The translations under genes and the position numbers were made by a program. This document shows positions 1-7,651 of a stretch of DNA of 17,287 nucleotides, piece by piece. The notes beneath the pieces were generated by a model. It was not told the origin of the DNA. It worked only from the letters and a program-made list of their open reading frames with translations, and searched no databases. Within the stretch, counting starts at the first letter, position 1, and every line of letters starts with the position of its first letter. The stretch comes from Flavobacteriales bacterium (lineage in GTDB: Bacteria; Bacteroidota; Bacteroidia; Flavobacteriales; Flavobacteriaceae). The DNA lies in assembly GCA_027008965.1 (NCBI GenBank), contig JALVDN010000029.1, positions 1-17,287 on the forward strand, in the 5' to 3' direction.

Positions 1-1
1 A

Positions 2-1057
2 TCCGAGAATCAAGACGGGCAATATCCCACTTATTTGATCAAAAACACGCAAACAGGCGACCGGAACGCTTGGACAGCATCGCACAACGGATTGCCTTTA
101 CGGGAAATGAACGGATTATCGCTAGACCGGACAAGCCCGGTAAACAACCGGACATTGTATGTAACCGCCGATGATGATGTTTATAAAAGTACGGATGACG
201 GAGTCAATTGGACCAAAGTTTTCGATTGCAACGGTTGCCGCTTTACATCCGTGGATCCTTTCAATGGTCAAATAGTTTATGCAGGCGGCGAAAAAGGTAT
301 TTGGCGTTCAGATGACGGAGGAGAAACATGGACGGATATCAGCCATCCCGAGATGAAAGCATCACCTGGTGTGGAGTACTGGGATTACGATAGCTATGAC
401 GGAGTTTTTGATATCTTGCCCGACCCGGACCAAGCCGGCCGGATTTATGTAACCGCCTTCGGTCAGGGTAAAGGTTTATATCGCAGTGATGATTACGGAA
501 ACACTTGGAGCAAAATATTAACCGATGATTTTATGCGGAAAGTTGAAGTTGTAAAAGGACATAACCATATCATATATGCCACTTCCTCTTCCGCTATTTC
601 ACATGGAGGTTATGACCCCGATTCACACGGAGTATGGTTCTCGGACGACGGAGGGCAAACTTGGACACAACAAAATCAAGGAATGGCTTGGCCGTTTGCA
701 TTAACCGTTCAAGTGGATACAAGGAACAATCCGGTGGTTTTTGTGGGCTCGCCCGGAACGGGATTTCAAAAATCACCTGTCCCTCCATCCTCTATGAGCA
801 CTTCTAAAACATCCACAAAACCGCTTGTCAAAATATATCCTAATCCGGCACAAGAGCTAGTAATGCTTGAAACTGAAAGTCATCACATTCAAGTGGAAAT
901 TATGACATTGACCGGAAGAATAGTGATGCAGAAAGATTTTTCATCACCACCTTTCCAGCTCAATGTTTCACATTTACATGAGGGTATTTATTTATTAAAA
1001 ATCTCTCCCGATGAAAACCAAAATTCAGTTTTAACAAAATTGATTATCAATCGTTAA
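2..1057 (+). CDS. Secreted Asp-box/beta-propeller protein with T9SS sorting domain (5' end cut off by window)
   Basis: The reading frame is open from the first bases of the window, so the true start lies upstream and only the last 351 codons are seen. The visible part holds repeated Asp-box motifs of sialidase/VPS10-type propellers: STDDGVNW, SDDGGETW, SDDYGNTW and SDDGGQTW. A Ser/Thr/Pro-rich linker (PVPPSSMSTSKTSTKP) follows. The last ~75 residues are a typical type A T9SS C-terminal domain: KIYPNPA near its start, a GRIV segment, EGIYLLKI, and a final KLIINR. From family knowledge, such a domain directs export across the outer membrane and attachment to the surface or release. The enzymatic function cannot be told. 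Asp-box propellers occur in glycosidases but also in non-enzymatic adhesins and carbohydrate-binding proteins. The gene is followed by another Asp-box protein. Confidence 0.85.
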   Translation, partial: SENQDGQYPTYLIKNTQTGDRNAWTASHNGLPLREMNGLSLDRTSPVNNRTLYVTADDDVYKSTDDGVNWTKVFDCNGCRFTSVDPFNGQIVYAGGEKGIWRSDDGGETWTDISHPEMKASPGVEYWDYDSYDGVFDILPDPDQAGRIYVTAFGQGKGLYRSDDYGNTWSKILTDDFMRKVEVVKGHNHIIYATSSSAISHGGYDPDSHGVWFSDDGGQTWTQQNQGMAWPFALTVQVDTRNNPVVFVGSPGTGFQKSPVPPSSMSTSKTSTKPLVKIYPNPAQELVMLETESHHIQVEIMTLTGRIVMQKDFSSPPFQLNVSHLHEGIYLLKISPDENQNSVLTKLIINR

Positions 1058-1089
1058 CTTTCATCCCCCCTTCCTTTCAGGGCTTTTAT

Positions 1090-1097
1090 TATCTTTG
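1090..1097 (+). promoter_or_regulatory. Possible Bacteroidota -7 promoter element
   Basis: TATCTTTG matches the TAnnTTTG -7 consensus of Bacteroidota and ends 19 nt before the ATG of the downstream lipoprotein gene. I see no convincing -33 TTG/TTTG at the right spacing. The call therefore rests on one element and its position in a 59-bp gap. Confidence 0.4.
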
Positions 1098-1116
1098 TGC
1101 TATTCAATTTAATGGC

Positions 1117-2448
1117 ATGCAAAAGATTTTTTATTACTTTACGGTTTTTATATTACTCATCGGATGTAAAATTTCAAAAAACAGTCAGGCAAAACCAAAT
1201 GATAATCAAATCAAAACCTCTTCCCGTTTTAAGCTAAACGACATAAGCGGAAATAAAATTTTAGATAACAGCACACTATTATTCTCACTCAACGCAAGCG
1301 AACCACACGTTTATATAAATCCTAAAAACCCTGCAAATATTGTAGGAGGAAGTATTTTGGATAATGTATATTTCACTACGGATACCGGAAAAACATGGCA
1401 AAAACAAAAACTGAAATCTTCGTTTGGTGTATATGGCGATCCGGTATTGATTGCCGACAAACAAGGTCATTTTTATTATTTTCATCTTTCGCCCGGCAAA
1501 GCCAAAAACGGTTATTTCTTAGACCGGATTGTGGTTCAAAAATCAACAGATGGTGGTAAGACGTGGTCCGATGGAAAGGGAATAGGATATAACCCACCCA
1601 AGCAACAAGACAAACCCTGGCCCGCATATGATCCGGAAAAAAATTTGTTGGCGGTGGCTTGGACTGAATTTGACAAATACGGAAGTAAAGCCCCAGAACA
1701 CAAGTCCCGTATTTTGATATCAATATCCCGCGATGGCGGAACCACATGGACAAAACCCGTAAAAATCAATGACACCGACGGCGATTGTTTGGATGACGAC
1801 AACACGGTGGAAGGTGCCGTCCCCGTTTTTGATGAAAAAGGAAATATTTATGTGGTTTGGGCATACAACGGAAAACTGTGGTTGGATTATAGCACCGATT
1901 TCGGAAAGACTTGGCATCAAGACCGTATCATAGGAACCCAAAAAGCGGGATGGACTTTTGATATTCAAGGCATTTACAGAACAAACGGCCTTCCTAATTT
2001 TAAACGGGATGCCAAAACTGGATTTTTTTATGTAGTCTATGGCGACTATGATGAAAAAACCGGTGGCGATGTTTATTATATTATGTCCAAAGATCAAACA
2101 AAAACATGGAGTGCTCCGAAAAAAATCCCGGTTAATGACAAAAATGACCAATTTTTTCCTACCATGGACGTGCAAGACGGAAAAATTTGGGTAGCCTATT
2201 ATGACAGGAGCAATATGCAAAATGACAGTACGGAAATAAAATTATCTGTTTTTAATTCTGAAATGATTAAGCTACATGAAGCCAAACTATCGGAAAAACC
2301 ATTTAAACCTGTTAAAAGACTATTTTTCGGTGATTACATCGGATTGGATGTTCATAAAAATATCATAAGCATTTTCTGGACTGAAGTAAACCCTAAAAAA
2401 CAACTTGAATTACACGCGAAAACATTAAAGTATGAAGAAAATCAATAA
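1117..2448 (+). CDS. Asp-box (BNR-repeat) sialidase-fold lipoprotein
   Basis: This is a 443-residue protein. It begins with a lipoprotein signal peptide: positively charged start, hydrophobic stretch at residues ~5-16, and lipobox LIGC with the lipidated Cys at 17. The mature part carries at least five degenerate Asp-box strands with a (G)xTW core (TDTGKTWQ, STDGGKTWSD, SRDGGTTWTK, STDFGKTWHQ, DQTKTWSA). This is the pattern of a six-bladed sialidase-type propeller. I do not see the F/Y-R-I-P motif or a clear arginine triad of true sialidases, so calling it an enzyme would go beyond the evidence. It probably sits on the inner or outer membrane facing the periplasm. The stop overlaps the next gene by 17 nt, which suggests co-transcription with the glycosyltransferase genes. 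A substrate cannot be inferred. Confidence 0.8.
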   Translation: MQKIFYYFTVFILLIGCKISKNSQAKPNDNQIKTSSRFKLNDISGNKILDNSTLLFSLNASEPHVYINPKNPANIVGGSILDNVYFTTDTGKTWQKQKLKSSFGVYGDPVLIADKQGHFYYFHLSPGKAKNGYFLDRIVVQKSTDGGKTWSDGKGIGYNPPKQQDKPWPAYDPEKNLLAVAWTEFDKYGSKAPEHKSRILISISRDGGTTWTKPVKINDTDGDCLDDDNTVEGAVPVFDEKGNIYVVWAYNGKLWLDYSTDFGKTWHQDRIIGTQKAGWTFDIQGIYRTNGLPNFKRDAKTGFFYVVYGDYDEKTGGDVYYIMSKDQTKTWSAPKKIPVNDKNDQFFPTMDVQDGKIWVAYYDRSNMQNDSTEIKLSVFNSEMIKLHEAKLSEKPFKPVKRLFFGDYIGLDVHKNIISIFWTEVNPKKQLELHAKTLKYEENQ

Positions 2449-3160
2449 ACTCTCCATCATCATTCCTGCTTATAACGAAGAGAAGACCATTGAACGTATT
2501 CTTGATGAAGTATTAAAAGTCAAATTAATTAATGATATTCAAAAAGAAATTATTATCGTAAATGACGCTTCAACCGATAATACGGAAGAAATTGTTTTGA
2601 ATTATATTAAAAACCATCCTGAAACGGAATTTAAATATTTCAAACAACCCTATAACCAAGGAAAAGGAGCGGCACTACATAAAGGCATCAAAGAAGCAAC
2701 AGGGGAATATTTGATTATACAAGATGCCGATTTGGAATACGACCCGCAAGATTACAATGACCTACTCAAACCCGTTGTCAAAGGTTTTGCCGACGTGGTT
2801 TACGGTTCGCGTTTTAAGGGAAGTAAACCCCATCGCATTTTATTTTTTTGGCACACCATCGGAAACAAATTTCTCACCTTTCTCTCCAATGCTTTCACCG
2901 ATTTGAACCTCACTGACATGGAAACCTGTTATAAACTTTTTGATACCAAAATGGTTCAAAGCTTGAAATTAAGAGAAAAACGTTTTGGTTTTGAACCCGA
3001 GGTCACCAATAAAATAGCCCGTATTCCGGGTGTGAGAATTTATGAAGTGGGAATTTCTTACTATGGCCGAACCTATGCAGAAGGCAAAAAAATCGGATGG
3101 CGTGACGGCTTTCGTGCCATTTATGTTATATTTAAGTACGGAATTTTAAAATTGGATTGA
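2432..3160 (+). CDS. Family 2 glycosyltransferase, dolichol/polyprenol-phosphate sugar synthase-like
   Basis: This 242-residue GT-A fold enzyme has the GT2 hallmarks. LSIIIPAYNEE is at residues 7-17, VNDASTDNT at 43-51, NQGKGAALHKG at 75-85, and the metal-binding DAD (Asp98, Asp100) is followed by LEYDP. A later METCYKLF segment resembles the acceptor region of polyprenol-phosphate mannosyl/glucosyl transferases (DPM1-like). The protein has no transmembrane helices, unlike GtrB/ArnC, so it is the soluble single-domain type. It probably loads a sugar from a nucleotide donor onto a polyprenyl phosphate at the inner face of the membrane. The next gene is a GT39-type enzyme of the class that consumes such lipid-linked sugars, so the two plausibly form a donor-maker and donor-user pair (inference). 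The ATG lies inside the 3' end of the preceding gene. Confidence 0.88.
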   Translation: MKKINKLSIIIPAYNEEKTIERILDEVLKVKLINDIQKEIIIVNDASTDNTEEIVLNYIKNHPETEFKYFKQPYNQGKGAALHKGIKEATGEYLIIQDADLEYDPQDYNDLLKPVVKGFADVVYGSRFKGSKPHRILFFWHTIGNKFLTFLSNAFTDLNLTDMETCYKLFDTKMVQSLKLREKRFGFEPEVTNKIARIPGVRIYEVGISYYGRTYAEGKKIGWRDGFRAIYVIFKYGILKLD

Positions 3161-4779
3161 TGTCCAATCCCAAAGTTGTTCGCTATTTTTTCGTATGGCT
3201 AGCAATTGTCTTGCTGGCTTTCAACGGATATATTTCGCTTTGGGATCAAGACGAAGCCGCCTATGCCGGTTTTGCCAAAAATATGTTGGATTCGGGAAAC
3301 TTGCTCATCCCGGATTTTGATTGGTCTTTTATTCACCGCAAACCTCCTTTTCATTTTTGGATGATAGCACTGGCTTATAAAATTTTCGGCGTCAATGAAT
3401 TTGCTGTTCGGTTTTTTCCTGCACTTGCCGTGTGGCTATCGGTTTTTTTAATTTATTTCAAAGGAAAAAAATTGACTGATGAAATAACGGCCTTCAGAGC
3501 ATCCGTTGTTTTGGGGACATCGGCTTTTATTATCATGCTGGGAAAAATGGCCGTTACGGATGCCTGGATGCTTGTTTTTTATACTTTGGCGGGTTTGTAT
3601 TTATGGGAATTCTTGAAGTTTAAAACAAAAAAATCCCTGCTTGTTTTCTATATAGCAATAGCTTTATCTTTTTTGGTAAAAGGACCGCCCATGCTGGTTT
3701 TCGGAGGAATGTTGTTCGTGTTATTACTGATTTTTTGGCCCGAAAAGAAAACGGTTTTTCAAACGCATCCTTGGTTCTACGGAATTTTGAGTTTAATTCC
3801 CTTCGGTTTATGGATTTACTTGGCCTACAAAACCAATCCCGAATTCGTCAAATGGTGGACCGATTGGTACATTTTAAAACGCATGCACTCGGCCGTATTG
3901 GGACAAACCGGCCCACCCGGCACTTATCTTCTTCTTTTCTTCTTTTTTTTCATGCCTTTCATTCCTTTTTTACTTCGTTCCTTCGGTTATATTTTCAAAA
4001 AAAACAAAAATGCCGACTTGCTTTACTTGGTTCTATGGTTTATTTCGGGATGGTTGATTTATGAACTCCTCCCCAGTAAACTTCCGGCTTATGTATTAGC
4101 CGCCTACCCTGCTCTTTCTTTTTTGATAGCAATGGCTATGAATGAATTTGAAGAGAAACAAAGCAAAATATTCAACCGGGGTTTCATGATTCAAATCGTG
4201 ATTTCAAGCATTTTATTAACAGGATTGATCGTTGCATTGTTTATCCCTGATTTCAGATCGTTAAGAACGGAATTATCCGTCCTTGCTTACTTACTTTTGG
4301 TTTTTGTATTCTTATCTGTGATTTCTTTCAAACATTATAAAAAATCCCATGCCGAAAAAAGTTTTTATTTTCTTTTTATCAATGCTTTTTTCTGGATAAG
4401 CGGACTGTTTTTTGTTGTTCTTCCGCTGACCGAAAAATATAAAAATGCCACCAAGCAAACCGCCTTATTGATAAAATCCCAAGGCAATCAAAACCTCCCC
4501 GTTATTGTAATGAACGATTTCGGAAAACCGCCGAGTTTGATTTTTTATCTGAAAACTTTAAATCCGGATAAAAAAATTATCATCAAAGATGACCCGGAAG
4601 AAAAAATTCGTTATTTGAAACAACATCTCTCGCAACAAAACGCCATTTGGATCATTAACGAAAAACTAGCTTCACAAGTGGATTATCCGGGTGATAAATA
4701 TAAAATTTACAGAATACAAAGCCTTAACACGGGAAAAGTCGGAAAAAACGATTATATCATACTGATACCCAATGATTAA
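3160..4779 (+). CDS. ArnT/PMT-like integral membrane glycosyltransferase (GT39/GT83 family)
   Basis: This 539-residue, very hydrophobic protein has roughly a dozen transmembrane segments and a soluble C-terminal ~100 residues. The N-terminal region has the family signature: WDQDEAAYAGFA (residues 28-39, with the acidic pair Asp31-Glu32 after the first helix), then HRKPPFHFWM and NEFAVRFFPALA. ArnT and protein O-mannosyltransferases transfer a sugar from a polyprenyl-phosphate donor to lipid A or protein on the periplasmic side. The acceptor here is unknown. I chose the ATG at 3160, whose A is also the last base of the preceding TGA stop (TGATG), rather than the TTG one codon upstream. It sits between the polyprenol-phosphate sugar synthase-like gene and an ABC ATPase gene, which it overlaps by 8 nt. 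Confidence 0.85.
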   Translation: MSNPKVVRYFFVWLAIVLLAFNGYISLWDQDEAAYAGFAKNMLDSGNLLIPDFDWSFIHRKPPFHFWMIALAYKIFGVNEFAVRFFPALAVWLSVFLIYFKGKKLTDEITAFRASVVLGTSAFIIMLGKMAVTDAWMLVFYTLAGLYLWEFLKFKTKKSLLVFYIAIALSFLVKGPPMLVFGGMLFVLLLIFWPEKKTVFQTHPWFYGILSLIPFGLWIYLAYKTNPEFVKWWTDWYILKRMHSAVLGQTGPPGTYLLLFFFFFMPFIPFLLRSFGYIFKKNKNADLLYLVLWFISGWLIYELLPSKLPAYVLAAYPALSFLIAMAMNEFEEKQSKIFNRGFMIQIVISSILLTGLIVALFIPDFRSLRTELSVLAYLLLVFVFLSVISFKHYKKSHAEKSFYFLFINAFFWISGLFFVVLPLTEKYKNATKQTALLIKSQGNQNLPVIVMNDFGKPPSLIFYLKTLNPDKKIIIKDDPEEKIRYLKQHLSQQNAIWIINEKLASQVDYPGDKYKIYRIQSLNTGKVGKNDYIILIPND

Positions 4780-5530
4780 AGCAAAAAACTTAAATATATA
4801 CTTTAAGGAAAAATCTCTCATCAAAAACGCAAATTTTGAGCTACCGAAAGGTTCATTAACTTGTTTATTGGGACCCAACGGAAGCGGAAAATCCACCCTT
4901 ATACGAACCTTGGCGCATATGCATTCGGGTTACGAAGGGAGCATCCAAATAAAAAATCAACCTATTGAGCATATCCAAGGAGAAAATTTATCTAAATATT
5001 TAGCTGTAGTTCTCACAGACAAACCACAGGTTCCCATGACGGTTGAAGAACTGGTTAGCACCGGAAGATTTCCCTATACAAGCTTCATGGACAAGCTTAC
5101 ATTAAAAGATAAAGCAATTATAGATAAAACATTGAATTTCATTAACTTGCAAAAATACAAATCCCGTGATATCACAACCCTTTCGGATGGTGAATTACAG
5201 CGGGCGATGATTGCGCGGGCTTTAGTTCAAGAAACGCCTGTAATACTTCTGGATGAACCATTTTCACACTTGGATATACCTCATCAAGTCGAGATTTTAT
5301 TGCTTCTCAAAAAACTCGCCCAAGAACAAAACAAAACCATCCTTTTTTCCACCCACCAATGGAACTTTGTGCAGGATGTAGCCAATCAATTCCTACTTAT
5401 CCATCATCAAAAAATCATCGCTCAAAATCCGGATGACATGATTTCATCCGGTATATTGGAGAAAGTTTTTCACCATAAAATGCTTATCTTTGATAAGCAC
5501 AACCGCATCTTTAAAATAAAACGCCAATGA
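4772..5530 (+). CDS. ABC transporter ATP-binding protein, FecE/iron-siderophore-cobalamin type
   Basis: This is a 252-residue ATPase subunit with all core motifs: Walker A GPNGSGKST (34-42), signature LSDGELQRAMIARAL (137-151), Walker B VILLDEP (157-163), D-loop SHLD (165-168) and the H-loop His in FSTHQW (His195). The VSTGRFPYTS stretch after the Q-loop region is typical of FecE/BtuD/FhuC-type ATPases for iron complexes, haem or cobalamin. No permease or binding-protein gene is adjacent, so this is an orphan ATPase here and the substrate is open. It overlaps the upstream membrane glycosyltransferase gene by 8 nt and the downstream rmuC by 4 nt (ATGA). Confidence 0.88.
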   Translation: MIKAKNLNIYFKEKSLIKNANFELPKGSLTCLLGPNGSGKSTLIRTLAHMHSGYEGSIQIKNQPIEHIQGENLSKYLAVVLTDKPQVPMTVEELVSTGRFPYTSFMDKLTLKDKAIIDKTLNFINLQKYKSRDITTLSDGELQRAMIARALVQETPVILLDEPFSHLDIPHQVEILLLLKKLAQEQNKTILFSTHQWNFVQDVANQFLLIHHQKIIAQNPDDMISSGILEKVFHHKMLIFDKHNRIFKIKRQ

Positions 5531-6909
5531 ATGCCGAATGGGTGATTTATACATTTGTTTTTTTGACGGGTTTAATCGTGGGCATAGGAATAGCCTTCGC
5601 CTATTTTAAATCCAAATATACAGCCGAAATAGCCAAATTGGCTTTAACGGTGGATAATTTACAATCCGATTTAAAAGAACTACAACAACTCAAACAACAA
5701 CTGGAAACGGAAAAAACAAACCTGCAAGAACAAATATCCCTGAAAGACGCACATATCACGCGACTTGAAAGTCAAATGAAATTTACCGAAGAAAACCATT
5801 TGAAAGAAATCAAGCGCTGGCAAGAAAAATGGGAAGAAACCCAAAAACAATTTGAAGAAAACAAAAAACAACTCACCGAATCCTTTCAAAACCTGGCCAA
5901 TAAAATCCTGGAAGAAACCGGCAAAAAATTCTCCGAGCAAAACCAAGAAAAAATCAATCAAATCATTGAACCTTTCAAAGAAAAATTAGAGCAATTCAAA
6001 GAAAAAGTCACCCTCACCGAAAAAGAAAGCCATGCACGTCATAGAGTGCTCTTGGAACAAATCAAGCAACTGGAACAACTCAACAAACAAATCACCGAAG
6101 AAGCCCGCAACCTGGCCAACGCCCTCAAAGGCGACACGCAAGCTCAAGGAACTTGGGGCGAATTTATTTTGGCCAGCATACTGGAAAAATCCGGGCTTGA
6201 AAAAGGGCGTGAATACATCATGCAAGAAAGCTTTCAAACTGACTCAGAAAACCGCCTTCGCGTCCGTCCCGATGTCATTGTCTACCTCCCTGATAATAAA
6301 GCCGTCATCATTGACTCCAAAGTTTCGCTCACCGCCTATGAACAATACATCAACACCGAAAACAAAGCCGAAAGAGAACGGCATTTGAAAATGCACCTCC
6401 AATCGCTCAAAACCCACATCGCCGAATTGAGCAAGAAAGATTATGAACGCATCAAGGAATTAAACGGCCGCACCCCCGATTTCGTGCTCATGTTCATCCC
6501 AGTGGAACCCGCCTTTTCCGTAGCCATGCGCGAAATGCCCGGCCTCTATGATGAAGCGCTCAGAAAAAACATTGTTTTGGTCACCCCCACCACCCTGCTC
6601 GCCGTATTGAAAATGATTGACAACATCTGGAAAACCGAACAACAAAAAGAAAACATCCGCGAAATCCTGCGTCAAGCCACGGCCCTCTACGAAAAATTTG
6701 TCGGCTTCACCGATGACTTGATTGACCTGGGCAAAAAACTCGATTCCGCCAAAAACACCTACACCAACTCCATGAAAAAACTCACTTCCGGCAAAGACAA
6801 TCTGGTCAGCAAAGTGGAGCGCATGAAAAAACTCGGCCTCAACCCCAAAAAACATATCAACCCCGGACTGATAAGCCGAGCCGAAGAAAACAACACATTG
6901 GAAGATTAA
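5527..6909 (+). CDS. rmuC: RmuC family protein (DNA recombination-associated)
   Basis: This 460-residue protein has an N-terminal membrane-spanning helix (about residues 5-26) and a long Lys/Glu/Gln-rich coiled coil (about 28-190). The conserved RmuC domain follows: TQGTWGE-like QAQGTWGEFILASILEKSGL, then RPDVIVYLPDNKAVIIDSKV, TPDFVLMFIPVEPAF, and LVTPTTLLAVLKMI. The domain is related to restriction-endonuclease-like folds. E. coli RmuC was named for limiting recombination at inverted repeats; its biochemical activity is not well defined. The start ATG overlaps the stop of the ABC ATPase gene. The 3' half uses many more C-ending codons (GCC, CTC, ACC, ATC) than neighbouring genes. The gene is followed directly by the GC-rich repeat region. 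Confidence 0.93.
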   Translation: MNAEWVIYTFVFLTGLIVGIGIAFAYFKSKYTAEIAKLALTVDNLQSDLKELQQLKQQLETEKTNLQEQISLKDAHITRLESQMKFTEENHLKEIKRWQEKWEETQKQFEENKKQLTESFQNLANKILEETGKKFSEQNQEKINQIIEPFKEKLEQFKEKVTLTEKESHARHRVLLEQIKQLEQLNKQITEEARNLANALKGDTQAQGTWGEFILASILEKSGLEKGREYIMQESFQTDSENRLRVRPDVIVYLPDNKAVIIDSKVSLTAYEQYINTENKAERERHLKMHLQSLKTHIAELSKKDYERIKELNGRTPDFVLMFIPVEPAFSVAMREMPGLYDEALRKNIVLVTPTTLLAVLKMIDNIWKTEQQKENIREILRQATALYEKFVGFTDDLIDLGKKLDSAKNTYTNSMKKLTSGKDNLVSKVERMKKLGLNPKKHINPGLISRAEENNTLED

Positions 6910-6914
6910 ACTTT

Positions 6915-7062
6915 TTGGGCGCCTTTTGGCGTGCTCCGTTTAAATCTTTTTCGGCTCAAGCGTTTTTTGTATGGTGGTTTGCGGGGTCTCCCGGCATTCG
7001 CCGGCGAGCCTCCTCAACCACACAAAAACTCGCTTTCGCCTTCAAAAGGATAACACTGCGCC
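6915..7062 (+). repeat. GC-rich dispersed-repeat-like element A (GGGCGCCT...CTGCGCCC)
   Basis: This non-coding block directly after rmuC is richer in G+C than the flanking genes. It starts TTTTTGGGCGCCTTTTGGCG and ends AAAGGATAACACTGCGCCC. The GGGCGCCT start and the (C)CTGxCGCC-like end reappear in opposite orientation at 7330-7580. This suggests two copies of one element class facing each other. Palindromic pieces occur inside (CGCC-TTTT-GGCG at 6920-6931). I recall similar GGGCG...CGC elements between genes in other Bacteroidota genomes, but cannot check this here. No open frame in it looks like a real protein. Exact boundaries are estimates. Confidence 0.5.
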
Positions 7063-7071
7063 CGCCGGCGC

Positions 7072-7108
7072 GGGAGATTCCTCGTCGCTTCGCTCCGTCG
7101 GAATGACA
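7072..7108 (-). repeat. Short palindromic intergenic repeat unit, TGTCATTCC...GGAATCTCC type
   Basis: Read on the - strand, this unit runs from TGTCATTCCGACGGAG to GAGGAATCTCC. It has the same layout (GTCATT start, GAAATCTC or GGAATCTCC end) as one arm of the unit at 7140-7230. Internal complementarity (CGACGGAGCG / CGCTTCG pieces) would allow a hairpin. Such GTCATT...ATCTCC units are widely dispersed in some bacterial genomes (recollection, unchecked). Confidence 0.55.
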
Positions 7109-7139
7109 GTGCGGTACTGATTTTATTGTAGGAGAGCTT

Positions 7140-7230
7140 GTCATTTTGAAGGAGTGAACGAAGTAAATGACTGAGAAATCTCTGTTGTATCCGTTAAGAA
7201 ATTTCTCCTCACTACGTTCATCGAAATGAC
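7140..7230. repeat. 91-bp imperfect inverted repeat (GTCATTTTGA...TCGAAATGAC)
   Basis: The left arm begins GTCATTTTGAAGGAGTGAAC and continues to GAGAAATCTCT. The right arm, read on the opposite strand, begins GTCATTTCGATGAACGTAGT and continues to GAGAAATTTCTT. The two arms share GTCATTT-GA, GAACG-AGT and GAGAAAT-TCT, so the unit can fold into a long imperfect hairpin. The left arm has about 8 extra bases. It appears to be two diverged copies of the 7072-7108-type unit placed head to head. It is non-coding. Confidence 0.65.
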
Positions 7231-7329
7231 ACACTACTTCAATGTTTGCAGTAGGAGAATGAAAATCAAAAATCATCGTTGGAATGTTCTGTGTTCATTA
7301 TTCAAGCACAACTTGTTGTGCGAAAATAA

Positions 7330-7580
7330 GCGCCAGGGATGGAAGCGATATGAGGCGAAGTCCCGAGCCTTGGTTTTTTGGCGTCCGGCGGGCTCCGAGC
7401 GGAGACGAGGAGACCGCACGGCGGCATGCGTCGGGCTTGAGCGCAGACCAAAAACCGGCCCGGGGCGAGCCGAATTCAAGCGGACAGCCCGGTGCACGAC
7501 GGGTGAGACCCGGCGGGTGCGAGTGCACTCCGATGTCACGAAGCAACCGCCGAAGGCCGAACCCGTGCGGGCAGGCGCCC
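7330..7580 (-). repeat. GC-rich dispersed-repeat-like element B, inverted relative to element A
   Basis: This ~250-bp, very GC-rich block lies in an AT-rich genome. On the - strand it starts GGGCGCCTGCCCGCACGGG and ends TCGCTTCCATCCCTGGCGC. The first 8 bases are identical to the start of element A, and the end resembles A's CTGCGCC end. Internal structure includes a perfect 10-bp palindrome GAGTGCACTC (7521-7530). An imperfect stem pairs GGTTTTTTGG (7372-7381) with CCAAAAACC (7448-7456). Several frames stay open through it, but only because high GC makes stop codons rare; their translations are Arg/Pro/Gly-rich and look non-coding. It lies just upstream of the fabI promoter region. Confidence 0.55.
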
Positions 7581-7628
7581 TGATTATTATTACAAAGAAG
7601 TATGAAGCTTACTTTGGTATTTTTTTGA

Positions 7629-7636
7629 TATTTTTG
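7629..7636 (+). promoter_or_regulatory. Possible -7 promoter element of fabI
   Basis: TATTTTTG fits the Bacteroidota TAnnTTTG element and ends 15 nt before the fabI ATG, which would give a short leader. The sequence around it is T-rich, so a chance match is possible. The only TTTG upstream (7613-7616) is at a shorter spacing than usual. Confidence 0.4.
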
Positions 7637-7651
7637 GAAAAACAAAAAATT

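Noticed and set aside
1066..1090. Possible terminator after the T9SS protein (CCCT...AGGG then CTTTTATT)
   Set aside because: The stem is only about 4 bp and the T-run is broken, which is too weak to call.
5686..6080. Tandem repeat in the Gln/Glu/Lys-rich part of rmuC
   Set aside because: The repetition is that of a coiled coil (CAA/GAA/AAA codons), not a DNA tandem repeat.
7072..7230. CRISPR-like array from the repeated GTCATT units
   Set aside because: Units are inverted rather than direct, differ in sequence and spacing, and no equal-length spacers exist.
7226..7651. 142-codon N-terminal extension of FabI in the same open frame
   Set aside because: FabI homology starts at 7652. The extension is translated GC-rich repeat DNA (Arg/Pro/Gly-rich) with no family similarity, and a plausible promoter element lies just before 7652.
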